A stretch of 64,000 nucleotides of DNA. It comes from Mucilaginibacter sp. L294 (GTDB taxonomy: Bacteria > Bacteroidota > Bacteroidia > Sphingobacteriales > Sphingobacteriaceae). Position numbers and translations under genes: made by a program. Every line of letters starts with the position of its first letter. Positions within the stretch are counted from its first letter, which is position 1. Under the pieces are notes generated by a model. The model saw only the letters and a program-made list of their open reading frames with translations. It was not told where the DNA came from and searched no databases. Below are positions 43,834-51,218 of this stretch, piece after piece. The stretch is taken from positions 1 through 64,000 of the forward strand of contig NZ_LGEK01000020.1 in the NCBI RefSeq assembly GCF_001636615.1, read 5' to 3'.

Positions 43834-43975
43834 GCCCACCCCGTCTCGATAGCTATCGGGATCGCTACGCTTGTCGACCTTCTCTGCTTCGCAAAGAGGT
43901 GAAGGAATTTGCAAAGCCCTCTTTCCGCGCAGCGAAGAGAGGGTGGTCGAGCGTATCAACGATCGGGTGAGTTAA
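43834..43975. repeat. Large inverted repeat, CACCCTCTT family, copy 2
   Basis: The left half (from CCCACCCCGTCTCGATAGC) pairs with the right half (ending CGATCGGGTGAG), with inner CCTTCTCTGC and CCCTCTTTCC words. It shares these with 24985-25039. The whole 482-base gap between 43755 and 44236 holds no ORF I would call. Confidence 0.7.
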
Positions 43976-44008
43976 ATAACCAACAAGTTGGCGCATATTA
44001 ATTCATTG

Positions 44009-44028
44009 CCGTCCCTTTCAAGGGACGG
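44009..44028. repeat. Perfect 9-bp palindrome
   Basis: CCGTCCCTT (44009-44017) and AAGGGACGG (44020-44028) pair exactly with a two-base loop. It lies alone in the gap upstream of the LLM oxidoreductase gene and could be a terminator for upstream transcription or an operator. Confidence 0.6.
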
Positions 44029-44179
44029 AATTAACAAATAAGAATAAGGCTTTAGCCAAAAACTTCAGCCATCCTCATCAAAATGAATCATAAACCATCC
44101 CTTTTGTCACGGTTCTCTGATTAATGTGACCGTAACGTCAAATAACACCGTTGTAGCTGCAACAGGGGCTATTTAGCAC

Positions 44180-44187
44180 TAATTTTG
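44180..44187 (+). promoter_or_regulatory. Candidate -7 box for the LLM oxidoreductase gene
   Basis: TAATTTTG matches TAnnTTTG exactly and lies 49 bases before the ATG at 44237. The nearest TTG at 44151-44153 is 26 bases upstream, longer than usual spacing. Confidence 0.35.
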
Positions 44188-44236
44188 AATAACATCTGCC
44201 AATATAAGGTGTTAAACATCTGAACAGAACAAGACT

Positions 44237-45274
44237 ATGAGCGCAAAGAAATTATCAGATATAAAATATTCCGTATTAGACCTGGCCACCGTTGTGGAGG
44301 GTAGCACGCCCATTGATAGCTTTAAAAAAAGCATGGAGGTGGCGCAGCTGGCCGAAAAGATAGGTTACACCCGTTACTGGTTTGCCGAGCATCATAACAT
44401 GATGAATGTAGCCAGTTCTGCAACATCGGTATTGATAGGCTATATAGCTGGCGGTACTTCAAAAATCAGGGTTGGCTCGGGCGGTATTATGCTGCCCAAC
44501 CACGCGCCGCTTATTGTAGCCGAGCAGTTTGGTACGCTGGCATCGCTTTACCCGGGCAGGATTGACCTTGGCCTTGGCCGTGCGCCGGGCACCGACCAGA
44601 TGACCGCCCTGGCCATCCGCGGCGAAAATTTTAACGCGGCGCATAATTTCCCACGGGATATTGTGCGGCTGCAAACCTATTTTTCGGCTGATAATGCCAC
44701 AAGTAAAGTAAGGGCCATACCGGGCGAAGGGTTGGATATACCGATATGGGTGCTGGGCTCAAGTACTGATAGCGCCAAGGTTGCCGCAGCCATGGGTTTA
44801 CCTTATGCTTTTGCCAGCCACTTTGCACCAACGTATTTTATGGAGGCCATTAAAATTTACCGCGACAATTTTAAGCCTTCCGAATACCTGCAAAAACCAT
44901 ACGTAATGGCCTGTGTAAATGTGGTAGCTGCCGATACCGATGGCGAAGCCGAATACCTTGCCACATCTATCAAACAATTTTTTATGGGTGTAGTAACCGG
45001 CAAAAGGCAATTGCTGCCGCCCCCGGTTAAGAGCATGGATAGCGTATGGAACGTGTTTGAAGAAGAAGCCGTAATGCAGATGCTGGCGTATTCGTTCATC
45101 GGCGGGCCGGAGAAGATCAGGGCGGAGTTAACTTCATTTGTTGATGAAACCGGGGTTGACGAGATTATGGCAACCACTCACGTATTTGACCATCAATCTC
45201 GCATGTATTCGTACAAGGTTTTTGCCGATGTTATCCGCAATACCAATTACGCCCCGCTCAATATCGAACTATAA
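44237..45274 (+). CDS. LLM-class flavin-dependent oxidoreductase
   Basis: This 345-residue protein is a luciferase-like monooxygenase family (beta/alpha)8 barrel. [53 protein letters not shown] and [13 protein letters not shown] are typical. It probably uses FMNH2 from a separate reductase, with an unknown substrate. It is a single-gene unit. A shared hairpin separates it from the convergent tyrosinase gene. Confidence 0.9.
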   Translation: MSAKKLSDIKYSVLDLATVVEGSTPIDSFKKSMEVAQLAEKIGYTRYWFAEHHNMMNVASSATSVLIGYIAGGTSKIRVGSGGIMLPNHAPLIVAEQFGTLASLYPGRIDLGLGRAPGTDQMTALAIRGENFNAAHNFPRDIVRLQTYFSADNATSKVRAIPGEGLDIPIWVLGSSTDSAKVAAAMGLPYAFASHFAPTYFMEAIKIYRDNFKPSEYLQKPYVMACVNVVAADTDGEAEYLATSIKQFFMGVVTGKRQLLPPPVKSMDSVWNVFEEEAVMQMLAYSFIGGPEKIRAELTSFVDETGVDEIMATTHVFDHQSRMYSYKVFADVIRNTNYAPLNIEL

Positions 45275-45296
45275 GAAACATTTTGTGTTTAGTAAC

Positions 45297-45333
45297 AAGA
45301 AAAGGCTGCGATAGCAATATCGCGGCCTTTCTT
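45297..45333. terminator. Bidirectional hairpin terminator
   Basis: AAGAAAAGGCTGCGATA (45297-45313) pairs with TATCGCGGCCTTTCTT (45318-45333) around GCAA, with minor mismatch. A and T runs on the two sides make it suitable for both converging genes. Confidence 0.85.
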
Positions 45334-45351
45334 GCTTATTATGGATTAAAC

Positions 45352-46851
45352 TTATTGAACAATAACCGATACGTTCTCTACCTTCAGCTCTTCCTGAGGC
45401 GCGCCGCCATATTTTTTTATGGAGATGTTAAAGTTGGGTTGCGCCACGGCTCTAGAAAGGTTAAACTCCTTTGAGATCTCAAAAGTGAACGTTTCCTGCA
45501 TCTTGGCCGGCATACCATCCATTTTCATATCTTCCATGCCCGAGTGGTGGTCGGCACCAAAAAAGGTCATAAAGCCACTAAAGTAATCGCTTTTTGAATT
45601 GGCAACCGCGCCTTTTGGCAGGTTCAGGAAAACCTCGTAACCACCTTTGGGCGCTTTGGTGTATGATACCGTAACATTCATAAATACCTTTTGGTTAGCA
45701 TCGCTTTTTAGCAAACTGGTTTTGGCTATATTATTGGCAATCGTAAAATTGGTAACCTCTTTACTAACTACCACATTAGGCGCTTGTGAAGCCAGTGCGT
45801 TTTTAGCCTGTAGCTGCAACGGTGCCGATTTTAGTACGTTGGCAGGTTTGCCCTGCACCGGTGTATCGTCATAGTCATAATCCATAGTGTATAATATCTT
45901 CATGATATCTTCCATAGTGTACTGCACTTTTTTACCGTTCTCGTCAAAGAAGATATAAGGCCACGGCACCGATTTTAACTCCGCAAGGCTAACTTCCTGC
46001 CCATTACTGGTGTTGGTCCATTTTTGCCATACCCGGTCAATGTTGGCATGGTGTACCCAAAAGATCGGGTCGTAAGCTGCGGTTCTTACATCCTGCATCA
46101 AGCCGCCGCCCTGATCAAATTTTTGTTTAATGGGGTTAAACATGCCTTTGCCGGCCTCGCTATTGCCGTAACCAATATAATCGTGCATGGCCCCATGTGG
46201 CGCTGCATTCATGTTTTTGTTGAAGCCTGCGTAGGTGGTGTTATCAAACAGTTTTTTCAGGTCAATAAATTCCAGTATTTCGCCATGTAAGGGGGCGCCA
46301 TTGTTCAGGCTATCCAAACGGGCCTTTTCGTACAGGCTCGATTTGCTGTCCCGGTAAATAGCGGGCATGGTACGGCTTTGCTGCGCGTTTACTGTATCGG
46401 TGTATCCCCAGTAAGGCAGGCTGAAATCCGGATCGCCGGAGAGTTTGCGCACAATCTTCTCAAAATGATAAATATATAGCCTGTGCCATACCAAAAAGTG
46501 GATCACCTCTTTTTTTGATTTGGTGTGCGTGCAGTTATCCCAGGCCTCTTTCAGGTCTTTTGAGTAGTGGTAACTGGCGCAAAAAGGGTTATTGGGGATG
46601 GTATCGGGCACCCAGTGGATAGCACCTTGGTAATACCAGCTGCTGGTGCTGTCGCAATCCATTGCGCGCATAATGCCCAGGGCCTTCTTCAGGTCGTCCA
46701 TATCTTTTTGTGCTTTGGCCGAGTAAAGGCTTTTACGTATGTGGCGTATTTGTGTGCCCTGTGCTTTTTCGGTATTGCCGCTTTGGTTCCCTCCGCAGGC
46801 GCTCAGGACTACAGTAAATAAAATAGCCGCCCATTTTAGTGGTTTGTTCAT
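45352..46851 (-). CDS. Tyrosinase-family lipoprotein
   Basis: This 499-residue lipoprotein has a lipobox Cys at residue 19 (LSACGG) and a tyrosinase/polyphenol oxidase copper domain. CuA candidates are H79, H123 and H129 (VWHRLYIYHFE). CuB candidates are H219, H223 (APHGAMHD) and H267 (DPIFWVHHANIDRVW). A C-terminal beta domain resembles the plant polyphenol oxidase tail. It would oxidise phenols at the cell surface or in the periplasm. I chose the ATG at 46851, which directly starts the lipoprotein signal; the frame extends 15 codons upstream. Confidence 0.88.
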   Translation of the reverse strand: MNKPLKWAAILFTVVLSACGGNQSGNTEKAQGTQIRHIRKSLYSAKAQKDMDDLKKALGIMRAMDCDSTSSWYYQGAIHWVPDTIPNNPFCASYHYSKDLKEAWDNCTHTKSKKEVIHFLVWHRLYIYHFEKIVRKLSGDPDFSLPYWGYTDTVNAQQSRTMPAIYRDSKSSLYEKARLDSLNNGAPLHGEILEFIDLKKLFDNTTYAGFNKNMNAAPHGAMHDYIGYGNSEAGKGMFNPIKQKFDQGGGLMQDVRTAAYDPIFWVHHANIDRVWQKWTNTSNGQEVSLAELKSVPWPYIFFDENGKKVQYTMEDIMKILYTMDYDYDDTPVQGKPANVLKSAPLQLQAKNALASQAPNVVVSKEVTNFTIANNIAKTSLLKSDANQKVFMNVTVSYTKAPKGGYEVFLNLPKGAVANSKSDYFSGFMTFFGADHHSGMEDMKMDGMPAKMQETFTFEISKEFNLSRAVAQPNFNISIKKYGGAPQEELKVENVSVIVQ

Positions 46852-47130
46852 TGTGATGTGATTAAGGTTAGGTAATATAAATATACGCCATGACAAGGCC
46901 CCGACAAAAGGGTATAAACAGCTTTTTTGCGTGCTGTTATTCCGGGAGCCAAAAACAGATAAAAGGTTAACAGCAACCCACCGTACTCCATGAAGTAATA
47001 TTACGTTTTAGTGTTGTGTGTATAAAATTTGCAAATTGCGTACAACAAACAGGCGTATTAAATGTAATTTACACTGTATTTAACATCATACCTTTTGCCT
47101 GCCTTATAGGGCAATGTTTTTTAATAATAA
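46852..47130. other. Divergent intergenic region, tyrosinase and kinase genes
   Basis: This 279-base region lies between divergent genes and must hold both promoters. CATACCTTTTGCC (about 47088-47100) resembles a -7 box with one extra base for the kinase gene. I see no clear hairpin or ORF. Confidence 0.4.
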
Positions 47131-48507
47131 ATGAGTAAAGTATTTACGATAACAGAAGGGCTTGAAAACTTAGGCGCCATGAGCACCGGTGGGCAGGGCT
47201 CGGTTTATAAAGGCCGCCGCATGGGGCCTGTTTTAACGGCTATAAAACTCCTGCCGACACCTATCCATACCGAAAGTGAGGACGATAAGAATTTTCGCAA
47301 CTTTCGTAACGAGGTAAGTAAGCTGCAAAAAGTTAACGAACAGCCAAACCCAAATGTGGTGAAGATATTGAGCTCGGGCATTACCGATAGCGGCTCGTTC
47401 CCGTACATCGAGATGGAGTACATTGAGGGGCCTGATCTTTGCGAACTGCTGAAAGAGCCCCACGAAAAGATATTTATGCTTACCGAGGTGATCCGCGTGG
47501 CCGATCAATTGGCCAGCGCCCTGGCGCATTGCCATAAAGTAGGGGTAAAGCATGGCGACGTAAAAAGCAATAACGTAAAGTATAATATCCATACCGGCAA
47601 CTATGTGCTGCTTGATTTTGGCCTGGCCATCATGAGCGAGGAGCAGCGCCGTACCAGCATCCGCCATGCGGGGGCTATTGAATTTATGGCGCCCGAGCAA
47701 CACGACGGCAAAATGCTACTGGAAACCGATATTTATAGCTACGGCATCATCCTATATGAATTATTGACCGGCGAAGTACCATTCCCGCTGCATGGCGGTG
47801 GTGATGCAGGCCGTAACGCGGTGATGCTGGCGCATATTGAATCGCGGGTGCCTGATCTGCTGAATGCCCGCAGAAACTCGCTGCCAGATACCTGGGACCA
47901 GGAAAAGCGGGGGCGCGAAATGCAGCTGCCGCAATGGCTGCTTAAACTGGTAGAAAAATGCCTGGAAAAAGATCCGGCCAAAAGGTTCAGCAACGGTACA
48001 CAACTGCATGATGCTATTGTAACCGGCAGCCTTAGCGGGTCTGATAGTTTTGATATTGCCGGTGGCCTCAGCAATGCCGCCCTGCGCAGCGAGAACGAGC
48101 GCCTGCACAACCAGTTGCTGCAATATCAGCAATCGGGAGCGCCGGTCATTAAACAACAGATTGCCGCCGAACCTGTTGAAGATGAGTCGCGCGTATCGCT
48201 GTCAAAACCATATTACTATACGGTAATGGTGTTGCTGGTGTTGTTTATGGGCTTTTCGGTTTATGCTACGTTCCTGAAAAAAGAAGGTCGCCAAAATCAG
48301 TCAAAACAGGATTCGTCGCAAACAAAAGCAGATACCAGTACGGGTGTGCCCGATTATGGATCGAGGTTCCCTGCGGATAATGCGGCAGAGGATAGCCTAC
48401 CGGTAAAAAAAGATACTGTGGTGAAAAAGCCGGTAGTGATACCGCAAAAGCCGGCGCCTGATACTACAGGGACAATAGAAACCGATACAACTCAAAAACC
48501 AGAGTAG
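47131..48507 (+). CDS. PknB-like Ser/Thr protein kinase 1 with membrane anchor
   Basis: This 458-residue kinase has a full N-terminal kinase domain: G-rich loop GGQGSVYKG, K39, E61, catalytic loop H141-G142-D143, DFG at 162-164 and APEQ near 189. The usual HRD is HGD, so it belongs to the non-RD type. A coiled segment (residues 320-345) leads to one membrane helix (363-383), and a Pro/Thr/Lys-rich tail of about 75 residues lies outside. The first ~160 residues are almost the same as in the kinase at 56125. It opens the phospho-signalling and cell-wall gene cluster. Confidence 0.93.
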   Translation: MSKVFTITEGLENLGAMSTGGQGSVYKGRRMGPVLTAIKLLPTPIHTESEDDKNFRNFRNEVSKLQKVNEQPNPNVVKILSSGITDSGSFPYIEMEYIEGPDLCELLKEPHEKIFMLTEVIRVADQLASALAHCHKVGVKHGDVKSNNVKYNIHTGNYVLLDFGLAIMSEEQRRTSIRHAGAIEFMAPEQHDGKMLLETDIYSYGIILYELLTGEVPFPLHGGGDAGRNAVMLAHIESRVPDLLNARRNSLPDTWDQEKRGREMQLPQWLLKLVEKCLEKDPAKRFSNGTQLHDAIVTGSLSGSDSFDIAGGLSNAALRSENERLHNQLLQYQQSGAPVIKQQIAAEPVEDESRVSLSKPYYYTVMVLLVLFMGFSVYATFLKKEGRQNQSKQDSSQTKADTSTGVPDYGSRFPADNAAEDSLPVKKDTVVKKPVVIPQKPAPDTTGTIETDTTQKPE

Positions 48508-48570
48508 ATTTCGGATTTAGAATTTTGTGTTTAGAGTTTAGTAATTAGCATTTAGAATTTAAAAGGAAAC

Positions 48571-49515
48571 ATGGCCTCAACACCAAATTTTTGGCAGCGC
48601 ATTGGCATACAGGATTGGTTTTTAACCAACGAGAGTACCGAGAAGGCAAAGGCTAAAGCCCTTACGCCCGATACGGTTTACAGTTACATTGTGGAGAAAT
48701 TCCGCGACTCGATCAAAGACCTTTCCTTTGCCGATCGCGTAGTATTTTACCACGAATTCATCATCAGTTTCAATGCCGATGATTACAAGGAATTTGTTGC
48801 CGATAAACAAGGCATCTTCGGCCTTATCGTACAGGAAACGGTGACTAAGTTTTACGAGATATTGAAAGAATATCGCGCAGCTGGCAAAACGGTAAAACCC
48901 TCGGGCTCTAAATGGGTGTTCAGGCTGGTATCACACCCTGATTATGCCCGTGGCGATAAGGGCTTTATTGGCAAATTACTGCCCGATAATAATCAGAAAG
49001 AGCAGAACCTTAGGGTAACCTTCATCCCGCGGCAAACGGGCATCGCCCAAACCTTTGATGTAAGCCAGGAAGCGTTAAAAGGCTTTACTTATTACAGCGA
49101 GGGTTACTTCGAGATCCCGTACGAGCAGGAACTGGAACCCGAAGAGCAAAAGGCCGCCAAAACGCAAAACACTGTAGCCCGGTTGGAAACCATCATCCCC
49201 GACCAGCAGTTTGCCGGTAAAAAGGTAGAGTACCTGATGAAGGACGAAGAGATCATCGTATCGGGCAGCGAGGAAACACGCGAAGATTCAAACATCTTCA
49301 CCATCCCAAGTGATTGGGTGAACGCCCCACACCTGCAAATACGTTATAACAAGGCTGATAGCAAATTTTACCTGGCATCATTCGGCGAGATAACCACACT
49401 GAACGAAGTTGCCATAGCCCGCAGCGATATCAACTCGCCGCAATGGGTGGAGCTGCCGGTAAACTCGCGCATGCTGCTGAACGGTATTATTGGTTTAAAC
49501 CTTTTTAAAGCATGA
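48571..49515 (+). CDS. Unrecognised protein with probable degenerate FHA domain
   Basis: This 314-residue cytoplasmic protein has no family I can name with certainty. The N-terminal part (residues 30-110) has helices resembling those of the FHA protein at 55341. The C-terminal part (from about residue 215) follows an FHA-like strand order: EEIIVSGSEE, APHLQIRYNKADSKFYLAS, then a final hydrophobic strand. The Gly-Arg of the phosphothreonine site is not kept (VSGSEE), so binding may be lost or changed. It lies between kinase 1 and the phosphatase. Confidence 0.75.
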   Translation: MASTPNFWQRIGIQDWFLTNESTEKAKAKALTPDTVYSYIVEKFRDSIKDLSFADRVVFYHEFIISFNADDYKEFVADKQGIFGLIVQETVTKFYEILKEYRAAGKTVKPSGSKWVFRLVSHPDYARGDKGFIGKLLPDNNQKEQNLRVTFIPRQTGIAQTFDVSQEALKGFTYYSEGYFEIPYEQELEPEEQKAAKTQNTVARLETIIPDQQFAGKKVEYLMKDEEIIVSGSEETREDSNIFTIPSDWVNAPHLQIRYNKADSKFYLASFGEITTLNEVAIARSDINSPQWVELPVNSRMLLNGIIGLNLFKA

Positions 49516-49535
49516 TGATGGGAAATAAATTAATC

Positions 49536-49636
49536 AACCACAGAGTGCACAGAGATATGCAAACAGCCAACCACAGAGTACACAGAGGTGTGATCAAACA
49601 GCCCTCTGTGCTTCTCCCTCAGTGCTCTCTGTGGTT
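49536..49636. repeat. ACCACAGAG inverted repeat, copy 2
   Basis: AACCACAGAG occurs directly repeated at 49536 and 49569, and both can pair with CTCTCTGTGGTT ending at 49636. It is related to 21742-21831 and fills the gap before the small membrane gene. Confidence 0.8.
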
Positions 49637-49657
49637 ACTTAAAAAGAATTCTTAAGT

Positions 49658-49756
49658 ATGTCGCAAATATTATCCATAGGCTTATTGGTGATTGGGTTTT
49701 TCCTGTTGGTGACCCATTTTGCTGATATTAAAAACTCAGGTAAACGCAATGGCTGA
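49658..49756 (+). CDS. 32-residue single-pass membrane protein, coupled to PP2C gene
   Basis: This short ORF starts at ATG 49658 and encodes 32 residues: a short polar start, one hydrophobic helix (about residues 4-22, ILSIGLLVIGFFLLVTHFA) and a basic tail (KNSGKRNG). Its stop overlaps the start of the phosphatase gene in ATGGCTGA, a typical translational-coupling arrangement. I do not recognise a family. It could be a small regulator or anchor of the phosphatase. The call rests on the helix, tail and overlap. Confidence 0.6.
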   Translation: MSQILSIGLLVIGFFLLVTHFADIKNSGKRNG

Positions 49757-51218
49757 AAACTATTTTGGATTAACCGATACAGGCAAGGTACGTACCAATA
49801 ACGAGGATACCTTTATTACCCAAAAGGTAATGGGCAACCGTATGGTACTGGCTGCCGTAATTGATGGGGTTGGTGGTTATAGCGGCGGCGAGGTAGCTGC
49901 CGATATAGCGAAAAATGTGATCATTGATAGGCTGAGTGGCCTACAGGGCGAGATCATCCCAGGTATGATAGATGCCTTTAAACTGGCCAGCAAACAGATC
50001 TCTGACAGGAAACTGGAAGATAAAGAACTGGAAAGCATGGCCTGCGTAGCTACCATGGCCCTGGTCGACCTGGAGAACAACCAGTTTTTTTACGCGCACG
50101 TAGGCGATACGCGTTTGTATTTGCTGCGCGATGCTTCATTGATAAAGATCTCTAAAGACCACTCCTTTGTAGGCTTTTTAGAAGACAGCGGCAGGCTCAC
50201 CGAGGATGCGGCCATGAACCACCCCAAACGTAACGAGATAAACAAAGCCCTGGGCTTTACCAGCCAGATAGATACCGACGAGAGTTTTATCGAAACAGGG
50301 CAGTCGCCGTTTTTACCAGGCGACCTGCTGCTAATTTGCAGCGATGGCTTAACCGACCTGGTAGATAAGAACGGTATATTGGATATCATTACCCAAAAAA
50401 CCTCCCTGCAAGATAAAGCAGCACAGCTCATAACTACCGCCAATGCCAACGGCGGGCGCGATAACGTGACCGTTGTACTGGTACAAAACGATAAGGCGCA
50501 GCAAAGGCCGCAGGCCACCATGCCCGCATCATCGCCCGCAAAAAGGAACGATGAAGCAGATGATGGGATTACACCAGCCCGCCCCAAACAACAACACATC
50601 GAACCCGAAATAATATACAAAGCACCTATGGGGCCAAACAGAAACCTCGGTTTAACGCTTATACTGGGCTTTTTGTGCCTGGTGTTCCTGTCATCAACTA
50701 TCTGGTTGTTTTTAACTAAACAAAAGGCGGCTGCATTACCCGGCGAAACAGATACAGCTATCGTGCAAAAGTTGCGTAATGCTGATGAAGTAAAACTGCA
50801 GGATGCCATTGATGCTTTTAAAGGCGATACGCTGGTGTTATCAGATACCGCGTTCAAACAACCTATTATCATCACTGATACTTTGCATATTGACCAGGAT
50901 ACGCTGTACATCAAAGTAAAGGGTAACATTACCCTGCAACGCGATACATCCTATAAAGGCCCGGCCTTATCCATAGCAACAGATAATAAAGTTGTAGTGC
51001 TGGAGAACCTGAAATTTAAAGATTTTAATACAGGCATTGATCTGGGCAACAGTAGCTTGTTTTTAAAGAATACGCAGTTCATTAACTGCAAATTGCATGT
51101 TCAGCGTAAGTATGATCTACCTGATAGTAAGCCCGTGAATGCCGATTTCCCTGCTACAAAAGTAAACCCGCAAACTGCTAAACCCCAAACCCCTGCCAAG
51201 CCGAATGGAACCCGATAA
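49749..51218 (+). CDS. PP2C-family Ser/Thr phosphatase with membrane helix and external beta-rich tail
   Basis: This 489-residue phosphatase has a complete PP2C domain: E19-D20, D39-G40 (VIDGVGG), D120 (VGDTR), D199-G200 (CSDGLTDL) and D238 (GRDNVTV) as metal-site residues. A Pro/Gln-rich linker leads to one membrane helix (300-323). The outer tail (330-489) has repeated short strands resembling a beta-helix (VVVLENLKFKDF, SLFLKNTQFINC). I chose the ATG at 49749; the frame opens at 49719 without similarity. The layout is like mycobacterial PstP. Its end overlaps the SEDS-PBP gene by 14 bases. Confidence 0.92.
   Translation: MAENYFGLTDTGKVRTNNEDTFITQKVMGNRMVLAAVIDGVGGYSGGEVAADIAKNVIIDRLSGLQGEIIPGMIDAFKLASKQISDRKLEDKELESMACVATMALVDLENNQFFYAHVGDTRLYLLRDASLIKISKDHSFVGFLEDSGRLTEDAAMNHPKRNEINKALGFTSQIDTDESFIETGQSPFLPGDLLLICSDGLTDLVDKNGILDIITQKTSLQDKAAQLITTANANGGRDNVTVVLVQNDKAQQRPQATMPASSPAKRNDEADDGITPARPKQQHIEPEIIYKAPMGPNRNLGLTLILGFLCLVFLSSTIWLFLTKQKAAALPGETDTAIVQKLRNADEVKLQDAIDAFKGDTLVLSDTAFKQPIIITDTLHIDQDTLYIKVKGNITLQRDTSYKGPALSIATDNKVVVLENLKFKDFNTGIDLGNSSLFLKNTQFINCKLHVQRKYDLPDSKPVNADFPATKVNPQTAKPQTPAKPNGTR

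Noticed and set aside
49536-49636. CRISPR array from repeated ACCACAGAG words
   Set aside because: There are only a few copies, in both orientations, with no regular spacers and no cas genes.
50090-50929. 279-codon open frame on the minus strand
   Set aside because: It is antisense to the PP2C domain and its membrane helix, with Ser/Cys-rich composition typical of a shadow frame.
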